IMG/VR virus record: IMGVR_UViG_3300000227_000014
Location: 1-39,191 of that record
DNA length: 39,191 nucleotides
Source: a virus
Reading direction: 5' to 3' (one strand)
Part shown: in pieces, positions 15,601 to 23,126 of the stretch
Numbering within the stretch: the stretch's first letter is position 1
How the letters are laid out: each line of letters opens with the position of its first letter
Program-made: the position numbers and the translations under genes
Notes under the pieces: generated by a model
Database searches by the model: none
The model's input: the letters and a program-made list of their open reading frames with translations, nothing else
Told to the model about the DNA's origin: nothing

Positions 15601-16791
15601 CCAATCAGTTTTGAACGTGCCATTCCAAAGGCCGGTATAGGTGCGCTCGTAGGGGTCGTAATTCGTCGGAATCTTTACAAGCAAGCCCATGTAATCGTAG
15701 GAGCGATTAGGAATATTGCCGCCGAAAGACTCTGCATCAATCGACAGCCGCACGCCATCGATATTAGGCCATGAAAAGCGATTGTCAATAATTTCGGTAT
15801 AAGAAAACCAGTACAAATCGTCTTGAATGTTTGCGGCGACGTTATCATCGCTTATTCTGACAACTTTAACATCCCACGGTGCGCCGCCGTCAGGCAGGTT
15901 TACAAGGTAGCTTGCGTCATAGGCTGAAACGGTTTTGCCTTGAATTTCAAGCGCTTTTTCGACGAATTGCCTTGCGCTTGTGCCGGTTATGCCTTTATTA
16001 GAAACCACTCTAGCCTGATAAATGCCGGGCACAAGGTTGGTAACGCTGCGAGTAAATGTTTGTTGACCGAGTCGATTATTATAATAGCCGCGCTTATCGG
16101 CAGAAGGCGTTGATTTAGGAATTGTTACGCTGCCGAACGTTATCCAATCGCCCCAAATGCCGCCAATTTTTTGGCGGTATTGAAAAGCGCCGGTAATTGC
16201 GGCAGAAGCAGTGCCGCCGGGGTAGGTAGCCGTAACCTCAATGCCGGTCGCGCCGTCATCGGTTTCACTGTTATAGGCCGGAAGGCTCTCCCATTGGCTG
16301 CCTGCGCTGACAGGGGCATAAACCCCGCCATTAGGCTTAACGTAAATATTAAATCTGATTGTGCCGCCGGTTATATCGCCGGTCGTTGTATTGGTGGTTG
16401 TCAACGCCGGAACACGCATGGTAATGCGCAGAGCATCAAGGCTTGCATTAGTAATTGTGCGCGTAACCGACCCATCGCCGCTACCGCTGCCTTCAGGGTT
16501 GTTTTTTGTGACTTTGGTTGCAACCGAAACTTCGTTTTCAGAAGCCGGGAAAATGCCGGGGTAGATGGGTTTTGTCGAGCCAGTCGGAACAGTGACGGGA
16601 AGCTCTTGCAGATCGCGGCTTACGTCAAAATTAGGGAAATTATACGTGCCGTCCTCGTTCTGCACTGGCGTTTCATCAAGATAAATACTCTTTGCGCCAT
16701 TAAACAAGCCCTTTGTTGGGCCTTGTGAAACAATATCGATGATATTAAATTTCGCTCTTGAGCGTAGCGTATTTGGCGCTTCCGTAGGCAT
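9646..16791 (-). CDS. J: Tail tip attachment (host specificity) protein J, 2381 aa
   Basis: Central tail-tip protein and receptor-recognition platform. The N-terminus (RSRAKFNIIDIVSQGPTKGL) and first ~740 residues match the lambda J baseplate-hub region. Fibronectin-III-like domains follow at roughly 750-850, 857-940 and 945-1035, then a J-type segment (SNDITADQIVAKDF). The C-terminal half is a repetitive fibre with duplicated modules: SAGLFxGxNYLGYHxGS...TYMD units near residues 1530 and 2050, and a ~150-residue unit around 1650-1900 whose DNA copies are nearly identical (11243-11388, 11690-11835). The C-terminus is acidic/basic coiled coil (PESLEEALEIINTMQ ... RRIEYLEKNKRNEK). About twice lambda J length. 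Large - strand size explains the many antisense frames. Confidence 0.95.
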   Translation of the reverse strand: MPTEAPNTLRSRAKFNIIDIVSQGPTKGLFNGAKSIYLDETPVQNEDGTYNFPNFDVSRDLQELPVTVPTGSTKPIYPGIFPASENEVSVATKVTKNNPEGSGSGDGSVTRTITNASLDALRITMRVPALTTTNTTTGDITGGTIRFNIYVKPNGGVYAPVSAGSQWESLPAYNSETDDGATGIEVTATYPGGTASAAITGAFQYRQKIGGIWGDWITFGSVTIPKSTPSADKRGYYNNRLGQQTFTRSVTNLVPGIYQARVVSNKGITGTSARQFVEKALEIQGKTVSAYDASYLVNLPDGGAPWDVKVVRISDDNVAANIQDDLYWFSYTEIIDNRFSWPNIDGVRLSIDAESFGGNIPNRSYDYMGLLVKIPTNYDPYERTYTGLWNGTFKTDWTDNPAWIFYDLLTNKRYGLGDNIDATQIDKYALYAIAQYCDELVDAPNGEQEPRYTCSCVINSQSEAYELLTAIASAFRGMLYHSGGMITPVADMPSDPVLNVGPANVIDGTFTYQGASRKARHTVARVSWNNPDDGYKLNVELYEDTEAIRKYGYRPVDINAFGCTSRGLARRWGKWAIVSDNDAPDTVTYKAGFDHFSLRPGDVINIADPNYSGEQLFGLIVDVIDNGSPATHTIKLDRAVTRVAGDTSELQLTLADGTILALDVAVLANTNTDEITVDSAKLTTIPRAGASWLLKKGTVEPRQWRVISISEDEPHIYQVTAMLYDPNKYNSIETGLNFAEADFTAFPSGPLPAPTGLAISEFLKQTGSAILACVNLSWTRPNDPRADWFEVQYQLAGEEWRTIEPNITQFPSIDILNIVPGTYNFRVRAQDTSGAFRSAWTTLASQALLGKDKEPEDVTGFTAVIEKYGVLLNWSPVSDIDINYYEIRMGGTGWDDADFVGRTAGTTYKYEDQTTATLTFRVKARDTNDNWSINATSANSTGETQNVPTVTTISIPIGIQVNIAGDLKRGFSHWELRRRVYSTQVATVMNERITTRIYFDKAYDDLVFGEAYEYSARAVDMNGVASAWSAYSSPVFPRQIQSNDITADQIVAKDFRTAQDVGVAVDGVKFTGDGIEMWEKGVRKVFVPTSGDPEFAGLLTAAAGHIGGWEIFSTYLQSSNIKLDSTGVLQTLDFVSGNKGWKINQDGNAEFNNIRARGAVKTAVFEKDEISVVGGRTMIRPAGVVTDYSYVDFLNAAANAYLEECFNKLNELLGASYTYSTATFADYAEYYAAELAYYNELGVAMGFNQFTCAILEDDYNDATKDAYLTACWAQLMDLLDLTTATPAIPIMTFATFETLENGYFDEVARAIDNPPIFEPYLSDNETAIETENADQFKVGDIIRVKDGLTSDYWGRISAITGNILSVTGESGEPFVITAGQAIVNYGIPGSGGILLDGQAPLMDVYTHSGEPWNGTDIRLRIGNLNGWGTINDDIYGIAIGNPTGEYLIYDSTSGRLRLNGAIQISEGSGITNFCDAGAVVSADNLDGISDGAIYKKTTANEKTGAGRAYSGLDSSNRLVTAVIPTTAVTPASAGLFLGSNYLGYHSGSAWRTYMDNSGNFALIGGGTHGLSWNANTGVLTIAGAISILSGSGYGNLTDKPTNLAGINSTEGDKLAGIEAGADVTSTHTSADTAKVAGTAAATVRDNAANALANAATAQSTATTALNNAATANNLLADIAADNKFVPSEKQAARKEWDIIAAEKGENNAQATVFGITTENTNYNNAFQALANYLNAGSVWSSGIPSWIADANLSTTTNIVGTTFRSTWKAYYDTRTILLNAIAAKAKDLADAAQGTANTAVSNAATAQSTATTALNNAATANNLLANIAADNKFVPSEKQAARKEWDIIAAEQPVNSTHAMSIAGFTIGIAESSFNETASDAYWAECWTKLNTLLDESNAEPAFAAQTYAAFSAEEAEYYSLVKQVIDSEIITVPPTPDILALNSAYVAAFLALATYLNAGSTWTTGIPSWIADANIGVTTDITGSTFRNAWKAYYDARTALLNAIAAKSKIIADLAQDTAGSVALRVDSTLDINNRVTTAVIPKSTVAPTSAGLFVGANYLGYHNGSDWKTYMDANGNFALAGTTGDHGLTWNSATNVLTVAGTVNATSGNIAGFALATTDLTAGASTTAIGISTDPSKKAFWAGSTTPESAPFSVGHDGAIHSTSGTIGGFSVDVSEIFVSGASGGGYGGKVRLNATTGDIGCEYGYFRNSSNNGSFSILLNQDKLESKRIEKIDGITYTDQMLFRPTSGATYYEAPLHINLATLSYYAFYTNANVYIGNDCSALSFTDRTEMPESLEEALEIINTMQPINGKVDYKRLSKKAKKSILQKNIDGTEYVEDGRDLTKTVSALVMVCQKLLADNSELVRRIEYLEKNKRNEK
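11243..11388. repeat. J internal direct repeat, copy 2
   Basis: 146 bp nearly identical to 11690-11835 (offset 447). It encodes the AATANNLLA(D/N)IAADNK and PSEKQAARKEWDIIAAE segment of J. Confidence 0.9.
11690..11835. repeat. J internal direct repeat, copy 1
   Basis: Partner of 11243-11388; near-identical over 146 bp, inside a larger, more diverged duplication of about 450 bp in the J fibre region. Confidence 0.9.
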
Positions 16792-16806
16792 TTTGTCAAT
16801 CTCCCG

Positions 16807-17406
16807 TTAGATGTTTACAGTATCCATGCCTTGAGCAACAACCTGAGAACCGCATCGGATTCGGCCATACACTAATGGTATCACGTTTCCCTGTTCTGTC
16901 GTATTTGTTGCACCCTGGAAAACAAAAGAAGGTCGTCTATCGGCAGGCTCCATGCTAGACATGCTGAAGGTCGGTGTTTTGGCGTTCATTTTCGCAAGAC
17001 CGCCGAGGGAGAGCACCGCGCCGATCAGCTTCAACTTCCCCGTGGTTGTGCCAAGAAAGCCTGCCAATCCCGCACCAACACCGGTAAACGCAAGACCTAC
17101 CAGCACAATGCCGGTTATCAACTGCCCTAATCCTTTTTTACCGCCTGAGCCTGCAATAATCGGGATAAAGTGAACTTCGTCGCTTGCAATGTTCATCTGC
17201 ACTGTCTGTTCATCAAGATACCAACCGCGCCGCAATTCGCCTTTGATGATCTTGTAATCATAGCTTTCAAACTTTTTTTGAAAACCTTTAACCATTAAGC
17301 AAAGAGCGCGAATAGCTTCAAGCGGCGTATTGATTGCCAATTCGATACAATTCCCGAACTGTTCACCAAGAGCGCCGTGTAAATATACTTTTCTTACTGC
17401 TTCCAT
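16807..17406 (-). CDS. I: Tail assembly protein I-like, 199 aa
   Basis: Matches lambda I-type tail assembly proteins: ubiquitin-like N-terminus (VRKVYLHGALGEQFG ... TPLEAIRALC), a central glycine-rich hydrophobic stretch (GLGQLITGIVLVGLAF, GAGLAGFLG) and a C-terminus ending in GNVIPLVYGRIRCGSQVVAQ. It lies directly upstream of J and downstream of K, the canonical order. It is needed for tail-tip assembly and is not usually found in the finished virion. Confidence 0.9.
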   Translation of the reverse strand: MEAVRKVYLHGALGEQFGNCIELAINTPLEAIRALCLMVKGFQKKFESYDYKIIKGELRRGWYLDEQTVQMNIASDEVHFIPIIAGSGGKKGLGQLITGIVLVGLAFTGVGAGLAGFLGTTTGKLKLIGAVLSLGGLAKMNAKTPTFSMSSMEPADRRPSFVFQGATNTTEQGNVIPLVYGRIRCGSQVVAQGMDTVNI

Positions 17407-17416
17407 GTGTTTACCC

Positions 17417-18184
17417 TTAAACTAATTTTGGCGGCCGTGGCGGGCCGTTTCCTGCGAATTGTTCATACCTTAAACATACATTCATTGTCCGAAACCACCT
17501 ATTTAAATCTGCTCGACATGATAATCTTTCTGCGAGATGGTGAATGATCTCTTGTTCATTGAGAACAACCGCGCCGTGATTGATAATGCCGCGACCGCAA
17601 ACAGAGCCAAGAATAACATCACCCGGTTTAAGCATTTTTGGCGTTATTAGCCGAAAATGCGCATAACTGTAATTATCAAGGTAAATATTTTGCCCCTTGT
17701 CGATAAAATGCTTGTCGCGGGGAAAGTCAGGCAAATTTATGTCATACCAAAGTTTATAAGCGTCGCGAATCAAAGAAAAGCAGTCCATCGAGCCTGAACG
17801 GTATTCGCGGCCTATCAATGGCGGGATAACATCGCTGCCCCACGAAAAAAAATCAACTGGATTGCCGGTAGAATCAAGAACCGCAACACACCACGGCATA
17901 GCGGTTGATTGCTGAAAGTGCATGTCAGCGATAGATGGGCTTTTTTCGCCGTTGGTATGCGAGTGAAACAGGGCGATAATATCATCGCGATTCGCCGTCA
18001 CCTGAAAATATTCTTTCATGCAGAAATTTTCGTTCGGCTCGGGGTCGATATTTGTGCATGGGAAATAGCCGATTGAGCGCGTAAACACGCCGCAAGCCTC
18101 TTTCGGGAACTCACGCCTCGCATGTTCTAATGCTTTTTCGATATCTTTTTGCTGCAAATCTTTCGGTTGTCGAGGACAATTCAT
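17417..18184 (-). CDS. K: Tail assembly protein K-like: JAMM peptidase + NlpC/P60 domain, 255 aa
   Basis: Two-domain tail-tip protein. The N-terminal JAMM/MPN domain has E29 (PKEACG), H74 and H76 (HSH), S84 and D87 (SxxD), a complete JAMM metal site. The C-terminal NlpC/P60 domain has C135 (DCFSLIR), H203 (NHGAVV) and His215/216, giving a Cys-His cell-wall hydrolase. Both catalytic sets are intact. Start ATG 18184 is chosen because AAAGG lies nine bases upstream; the longer frame would overlap gene L. It probably cleaves peptidoglycan during DNA entry and acts in tail assembly. Confidence 0.93.
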   Translation of the reverse strand: MNCPRQPKDLQQKDIEKALEHARREFPKEACGVFTRSIGYFPCTNIDPEPNENFCMKEYFQVTANRDDIIALFHSHTNGEKSPSIADMHFQQSTAMPWCVAVLDSTGNPVDFFSWGSDVIPPLIGREYRSGSMDCFSLIRDAYKLWYDINLPDFPRDKHFIDKGQNIYLDNYSYAHFRLITPKMLKPGDVILGSVCGRGIINHGAVVLNEQEIIHHLAERLSCRADLNRWFRTMNVCLRYEQFAGNGPPRPPKLV

Positions 18185-18201
18185 GCAAAAGAACCTTTCT
18201 T

Positions 18202-18927
18202 TTATCGTCTGTAAGCTGTAATTCCGGGGAAAGCAAGAAACGGTAAAACTGCGGTATCGCCAAATCGGCGCTTGCACTCTGACAATCGCTTGCCGCATTT
18301 GTCTGCGGCCATTGTAACTACATTGCCGTCTACATCAAAATAACCAGTGCCGTCATAAGGGCAACCACCGTCAGCGGGCAAAATATACTCAAAGCTAACC
18401 GGGCTTGTCGCGCCGTTATAGCGTCTGTATTTTAGCTGACACATATCTTTGAGGAATAGCATTTTCGGTATCATTACGCCTTCTTGGTCTAGTACACTTG
18501 ACAACGACCATTCAACGACATTTTTATTGAATTGTGTTTTTTGTTCAAAAAAATAAATCTCATCTGGAAAGCGTTCGAGCGGATCCGCGTCGGGCTGACC
18601 GTCGAGAAAGCGCGAGAATGTTTTAATCCGCGTGATTTTGCCGCCAATGAAGTCACCATAAGCAAGCATGGCCGCTTTAATGCCGTCAGTCGGGAATATT
18701 CGCAGCGTTGGCGTCGGTATCGCGCCTCTGCCGTTCCACGCAAACCCCTCAATCTCGATTGCAACGGGCGTGTAAATTTCGCCGTCAAAGGTGATAGCAG
18801 TTGCCGCGTGTGCAGCATTAGCCCAACGAGTGACGCCGCCACCCAACATCGTTAAATCGACAACGTAAAGCTCGACCAGATTGCCCGGTGAAAACTCTTG
18901 GACTGCGCTTTCAATCGTGTTAGTCAT
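18202..18927 (-). CDS. L: Minor tail protein L-like, 241 aa, four-cysteine C-terminus
   Basis: Homologous to lambda gpL by order and sequence (N-terminal FSPGNLVELYVVDLT, central FNKNVVEWSLSS). Four cysteines in the C-terminal domain (C163, C189, C211, C218) correspond to the set that holds an iron-sulfur cluster in lambda gpL. The tail tip would therefore carry a redox-sensitive metal centre. It lies between the NrdD-like gene and K. Confidence 0.92.
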   Translation of the reverse strand: MTNTIESAVQEFSPGNLVELYVVDLTMLGGGVTRWANAAHAATAITFDGEIYTPVAIEIEGFAWNGRGAIPTPTLRIFPTDGIKAAMLAYGDFIGGKITRIKTFSRFLDGQPDADPLERFPDEIYFFEQKTQFNKNVVEWSLSSVLDQEGVMIPKMLFLKDMCQLKYRRYNGATSPVSFEYILPADGGCPYDGTGYFDVDGNVVTMAADKCGKRLSECKRRFGDTAVLPFLAFPGITAYRR

Positions 18928-18934
18928 GGATTAA

Positions 18935-19216
18935 TCAGCTTTCTGTCACGGCCTTAATGCTTTCGACGTTTGGTAATACGCGCTCTGCGTATTCGGCTTT
19001 CTTACCTGCGTTAAACTGCGACACAGGGCGAAAGTAACCCATAACACGCGTCCAGACTTCGCATTTTTGGCGGTTAATCCAGCCTTTATCAATCAGGGCG
19101 CCCATAACATTGTCGTCAAGCTGAATCTCGCCCGATAAAACCGCCAATACAAACTCTTTTGGCGGCTTTTGATCTTTTTTAATCGCCTCGAAAATCATTT
19201 CGTTGATTTCGTTCAT
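18935..19216 (-). CDS. Small NrdD C-terminus-like protein in the tail operon, 93 aa
   Basis: The C-terminal half, CEVWTRVMGYFRPVSQFNAG followed by KKAEYAER, resembles the C-terminal glycyl-radical tail region of anaerobic ribonucleotide reductase (RV-x-GY-x-RP...N-x-GK...E-x-x-R). The N-terminal half is an unrelated helical segment. It is far too short to be a reductase and has no Zn cysteines. Such fragments occur in tail gene clusters of some lambda-like phages; their role is unknown. It lies between M and L. Confidence 0.65.
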   Translation of the reverse strand: MNEINEMIFEAIKKDQKPPKEFVLAVLSGEIQLDDNVMGALIDKGWINRQKCEVWTRVMGYFRPVSQFNAGKKAEYAERVLPNVESIKAVTES

Positions 19217-19234
19217 GCTTATCCCCGATCCCCT

Positions 19235-19585
19235 TTATAAGTCGTAAACTAATTCAAAGGTCGCGCTACAGCCCTTCAGATTGCCATTTTGCCACGTTTC
19301 GGAATACTCTTCACAGATAAATTTCTGAGAAGTGGATTCACCCGGAAGCGTGTAGTTAAATGCAATGTAACCGGCCTGACCATCTAAAAAGCTTATAATA
19401 GCATTGATTTCAGATACTTCCAAATTATTCCACGACAAAAAATACTTCTTTTCTTTGGTGTTTATGCCATCTCCAGCGCGTTGTTTGTAGCCGTCGCCGA
19501 AGTTAGATTTTAAGATTCGGAATTTGTTAGAGCCGGAAAGCCCCACGTCGGGAGCAGTCGCAGGCAAGAAAGTATTAAGCGGCAT
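19235..19585 (-). CDS. M: Minor tail protein M-like, 116 aa
   Basis: Phage minor tail protein M family: FRILKSNFGDGYKQRAGDGI near residues 22-41, a central LSWNNL and the C-terminal GCSATFELVYDL are characteristic. The length is normal for M. Its start overlaps the end of the tape measure gene. It joins the tape measure to the tail-tip complex. Confidence 0.92.
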   Translation of the reverse strand: MPLNTFLPATAPDVGLSGSNKFRILKSNFGDGYKQRAGDGINTKEKKYFLSWNNLEVSEINAIISFLDGQAGYIAFNYTLPGESTSQKFICEEYSETWQNGNLKGCSATFELVYDL

Positions 19586-22277
19586 TTAAAACACCTCCCG
19601 GTCGTTTCTCGCGCATAATAACGGCAACAACGGTATCGTCGATTGCTTGTCTAACTGCGGCAGATACGCGCTTGCCAGCATCTTCGTTTTGCTCTTTGGT
19701 GCCGCCTGTTACGTTAATATTGATTGAGGTATTTATAACAGTGCCAGAACCGACGGCTTTAACGCCAAGATCACCATTGCTTGTGCGTGTTAATGGCATG
19801 ATAGCCTCTGCGCCTGCTTCACCCATCAAACCAACGCCGCCGCGCATTGGGAACATAGTAGGAGAGTTCACAACGCCGCCGCTTGCGAAGGCGGTAACGC
19901 CGCCTGCCGAGAATGCTGCGCCTTTTGCAAACTTCATGCTTGCGAACATGCCGCCAAGCAAACTATCGAGAGCTTTGTTGACAAGCATATCCTGCACGCG
20001 GTTAGCAAGGTTGTTGAGAGCATCACCTAAGTTTTTGCTGTTCATTATTGCATCTTTGAATGCGTAAGTTAGCTGATTATTCCACTGCTTTTGAGATTCT
20101 ACTGACTTCTGAGCCGATTCGGTTAATTGCTTGTTTGCGTTCTGCTGTTCTTTCGTAAGAGTTACAAGCTGCCTAACTTCGTCTTGCTGCTGCTGAGTGG
20201 CATAAATATCGAGCTTTTTCTGTTCATTCAGAATTGCCATTTCAAGATTCACCTTGCTTAAATCGCCGCCGTATTCCTTGATTAGCGAGTTTCTGAGCAA
20301 TTCCTGCTCGTATGACTCATACAAATTCGATACAAGCTCAATATTTTTGAGATTATATTTTTCAAACTCCTGCGATGTGCTTGCAACCGCTTCGCTAACT
20401 CCCCAAAACGCCTTTTCTTGCTTTTCAATTTCTGGTGTAGCGGCAGCACTCCCGCCTGTTGAGGCAATCGGCGCAACCAAAGGCGCTCTAGGTATGGCTG
20501 GTGCCTGCGTTACATTGCCCGTCATCATACCCATTGCGGCAAGCCCTATTTGCCTTGCAAGATCTACGTTTTGCTGATACGCGCGGCTAGTAGTGATTTT
20601 CTTAACCACTAGCTCGTCTTCTTTTTTCTTCAAATCTTCGACCATTGCAAGCTCTTTCTGAAGCTGCGCTAATTGGTCTTCTTTAATCCGTTTTTGGGCA
20701 AGCATTGCCTGATTTTGTAGCAAATAACCGCTACCAATACCTGCAATTTCGTCTTGTATTCTTGCAATATCACCAATAATTTCGTCGGTAGATCGCATTT
20801 GAGCGCGTCGCATTTGCAGCGAGGCTATTGCAGATCTTCTTGCGGCTTCTCCAGTGGCGCCCGCCATGTCTAACAAAGCATCTTCTTGCTTGCGCGTGTA
20901 TTTTTCAAGTTCGATTATTTCCATGCGCATTTTGAAAAGATAGCCCAGAGCGCCGAGAACAGCCCCGCCGATAAGTACTACCGCTGCATTAAATGCGGTT
21001 ACGGCAGTAGTAGCGGCAACAACGGCATCAGCTAAACCATAAAACCAAAGAGCGGCTTTCAACGTGATAATGCCCGCGACCGTTGCGCCAACCGCAATCA
21101 AAACGTCGTTAAGTAGTGCAGACTGTTCTTTATTTTTTGTAGCACCTTCAACCATTTTGTTGAGCCATTCAGCCCATTGCGTGCCGGTTTGAATCAGGTC
21201 GCGTAATGCCCCTACAACGCCAGCGGAACCAAGCACCATTGCAGTTTCAGACAATTCGCCAGTCAGCTTTTCCCAATCGCCTGCAATATTATCTAGTTTG
21301 ATTTCTGCGATACGCTTCGATGTACCGGTTGCTTCATTGGCAACCACAATCATTTTCTCAAAAGCCGGGATACTGCCGGTTAATGCAAGAACCGCGTTAA
21401 CGCCTTCAGCGCCGAATATCTCAGCGGCACGAGTAGCATCTAACCCTGCATCTGCAAACTTGCGCATGATGTTTTGAAATGAATCAAATTGTGGATTCAC
21501 TTCTTTTACCTTCAAGCCCATGTCTAAAATGGCCTTCTGTGCTTCTTTCGACGGGCTTAAAAGCGATATTAACACACTTCTGTAATTCCTACCCGCTTGA
21601 CCACCTGCAAGACCATTCTGAGCAAGCACGGACATGGCAGCAGCGGTTTCTTGCAAAGATATGCCGAGATTTCTAGAAATAGGGCCAGCGTATTTCATAG
21701 CCTCGCCAAGCCCTGAAACGTCAGTGGTTGATGCTGTAGAGATGGCTGCAAGCACATCGGCTGCCTCCGCAACGTCTTTTGCTTCAAGACCAAAGCCAGC
21801 CATGATGTTTGCAGTAATCTTTGAAGCCTCTGCCATGCCGATAGAAGCAGCAGCAGCAAGATCAAGGGTAGCTGGCAGCGCTTCTATGATGTTATTAACA
21901 TTGAAACCTGCCTTACCAAGTTCGGCTGCAGCATCGGCAACCTGCCCGGCGGAGAATACAGTAGAAGCGCCTAATTCGCGGGTAACAACGCTTAACTTTG
22001 CCATTTCATCGGCGGTTGCGTTGGTCATGGCTTGGGCGTTTGATAACGCCTGCGTATACGTGGTAATTTCACGAACGGCAAGGCCAGCGGCGGCAACGGC
22101 AAATACTTTTAACATTAGCGCGGCTTGCTCGACTTGCTGCCGCAATTTTGCATTAGCTTGAGCCGCTTTTTGTGCGGCAGCAGACACCTTGTCGGTAGCT
22201 CCTGCAAACTGATTAGCGCCCGCTTGCGCTCCGCTTGCATCAATTCCAACGCCTAGATACGCTTCATAGGATGTCAT
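19575..22277 (-). CDS. Tail tape measure protein, 900 aa
   Basis: The N-terminal TP901-type core is clear (TYTQALSNAQAMTNATADEM, VTRELGASTVFSAGQVADAA, ISTASTTDVSGLGEAM). A hydrophobic region lies in the middle (TVAGIITLKAALWFYG, VLIGGAVLGALGYLFKM), then long coiled coil, then the usual C-terminal RGGVGLMGEAGAEAIMPLTR. It sets tail length and travels into the host envelope. 900 residues would correspond to a tail of roughly 130 nm by the standard length rule. It is preceded by the G/GT chaperone pair, as in lambda. Confidence 0.95.
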   Translation of the reverse strand: MTSYEAYLGVGIDASGAQAGANQFAGATDKVSAAAQKAAQANAKLRQQVEQAALMLKVFAVAAAGLAVREITTYTQALSNAQAMTNATADEMAKLSVVTRELGASTVFSAGQVADAAAELGKAGFNVNNIIEALPATLDLAAAASIGMAEASKITANIMAGFGLEAKDVAEAADVLAAISTASTTDVSGLGEAMKYAGPISRNLGISLQETAAAMSVLAQNGLAGGQAGRNYRSVLISLLSPSKEAQKAILDMGLKVKEVNPQFDSFQNIMRKFADAGLDATRAAEIFGAEGVNAVLALTGSIPAFEKMIVVANEATGTSKRIAEIKLDNIAGDWEKLTGELSETAMVLGSAGVVGALRDLIQTGTQWAEWLNKMVEGATKNKEQSALLNDVLIAVGATVAGIITLKAALWFYGLADAVVAATTAVTAFNAAVVLIGGAVLGALGYLFKMRMEIIELEKYTRKQEDALLDMAGATGEAARRSAIASLQMRRAQMRSTDEIIGDIARIQDEIAGIGSGYLLQNQAMLAQKRIKEDQLAQLQKELAMVEDLKKKEDELVVKKITTSRAYQQNVDLARQIGLAAMGMMTGNVTQAPAIPRAPLVAPIASTGGSAAATPEIEKQEKAFWGVSEAVASTSQEFEKYNLKNIELVSNLYESYEQELLRNSLIKEYGGDLSKVNLEMAILNEQKKLDIYATQQQQDEVRQLVTLTKEQQNANKQLTESAQKSVESQKQWNNQLTYAFKDAIMNSKNLGDALNNLANRVQDMLVNKALDSLLGGMFASMKFAKGAAFSAGGVTAFASGGVVNSPTMFPMRGGVGLMGEAGAEAIMPLTRTSNGDLGVKAVGSGTVINTSININVTGGTKEQNEDAGKRVSAAVRQAIDDTVVAVIMREKRPGGVLNAA

Positions 22278-22308
22278 AATCTGCCGCCTTTCGATTCAAA
22301 CACAAATA

Positions 22309-22334
22309 GGGGAGCCTATTTTTTTAGCTTCCCC
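22309..22334 (-). terminator. Weak hairpin over the GT stop
   Basis: GGGGAAGC...GCTCCCC (one bulge) around the TAG of the GT frame, followed on the - strand by TATTTGTG. It may reduce readthrough into the tape measure gene. Confidence 0.3.
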
Positions 22335-23061
22335 ATTCGTTCTTCACGCTTTCTTTTTTCTTCTTTATATTCTATCATTTCCTGGTTCAATCCGGTAATT
22401 ATTTTTACCAAAAATGCGCGAATTAGCGGGTCTGCTAGTCCAAAAAATTCACAATATGCTTTTATTTCACTAATCGGTATGCAGTCACATGCATTCCTGC
22501 TACCGCTTAACTCTTGATAAGCGTTCCAAGCAAAGTCTAAGCACTCAGGCAGTTCTGGAGCTTTGGCAAGAACCTTATGAACAATTCCTTTTTCTTCAGA
22601 TTCTTCAACAAGGCTATCCCATTGCTCGGAGTAATTTAATCGGTATCGGTAGAACTCACGGGCTTTTTTTCGAGATCTGCGTCCTCGGTATCTTGGAAAT
22701 TCTGCAATTCGGTTGCGGCAGCAAAAACATCCGCGAAAAAGTCAGGCATTTCGTTTGCAAATTCGATGAACTTTTCTTTCGTGAATGGGATTGTTTCGCC
22801 GTTAATTGAAACATTGCGCCAGTCCACGATTATATGTTTTGCAAACAGATTTACGTTAATCTGCCGCAATACGTCCATGTCCATTGTGTTCATCGCAATT
22901 TGCTTTGAAAAAGGTTTAAGCATTTTCATTTGTTCAGCGGCAAACTCTTTATTGGACTGCCCTGCACGTTTTACCTTAACTTCAATGCCGCCGCCAATAG
23001 GAACCCATGCGCCTTCTGATTCTTTTGCCTTGTTCACGCCGAAAAGTTTACGAATGTCCAT
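22316..23061 (-). CDS. Tail assembly chaperone G-T frameshift fusion, 248 aa
   Basis: Produced by -1 ribosomal frameshifting at A AAA AAG (- strand 22669-22663) near the end of G. After slipping, translation continues GCC CGT GAG TTC TAC and runs 115 further codons to TAG at 22316. The T part (AREFYRYRLNYSEQWDSLVE ... EMIEYKEEKRKREERMGKLK) has no start codon of its own and is protein-like. Size, order (tube, G, GT, tape measure) and slippery site match lambda G/GT, where the fusion loads tube subunits on the tape measure. Confidence 0.88.
22636..23061 (-). CDS. Tail assembly chaperone G, 141 aa
   Basis: Zero-frame product of the chaperone pair. The N-terminus (MDIRKLFGVNKAKESEGAWV) and central FSKQIAMNTMDMDVLRQI and FAKHIIVDWRNV are typical of phage tail-assembly chaperones. 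The slippery heptamer lies at codons 131-133 (GAA AAA AAG), after which the zero frame ends in eight codons (PVSSTDTD). It sits between the tube protein and the tape measure gene. Confidence 0.88.
   Translation of the reverse strand: MDIRKLFGVNKAKESEGAWVPIGGGIEVKVKRAGQSNKEFAAEQMKMLKPFSKQIAMNTMDMDVLRQINVNLFAKHIIVDWRNVSINGETIPFTKEKFIEFANEMPDFFADVFAAATELQNFQDTEDADLEKKPVSSTDTD
22663..22669 (-). promoter_or_regulatory. Programmed -1 frameshift slippery site A AAA AAG
   Basis: Within a run of seven A residues on the - strand; the zero frame is GAA AAA AAG. This is the same heptamer used in E. coli dnaX. It links G to the open T frame. Confidence 0.88.
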
Positions 23062-23092
23062 ACTTCCCCCGTCGTTAATTGATTTTGATAAT

Positions 23093-23117
23093 GCGGCGAG
23101 GCTATTAACCCCGCCGC
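23093..23117 (-). terminator. Strong hairpin after the tail tube gene
   Basis: 9-bp stem GCGGCGGGG/CCTCGCCGC (one G-U) with a 7-nt loop, between the tube gene stop and G. There is no clear U-tract, so it may be an mRNA-stability or attenuator element that keeps tube expression above G. Confidence 0.5.
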
Positions 23118-23126
23118 CAGCATTGA

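Noticed and set aside
9646-16791. Numerous + strand frames antisense to J (for example 16171-16728)
   Set aside because: Shadows of J codons; no ribosome sites or family resemblance.
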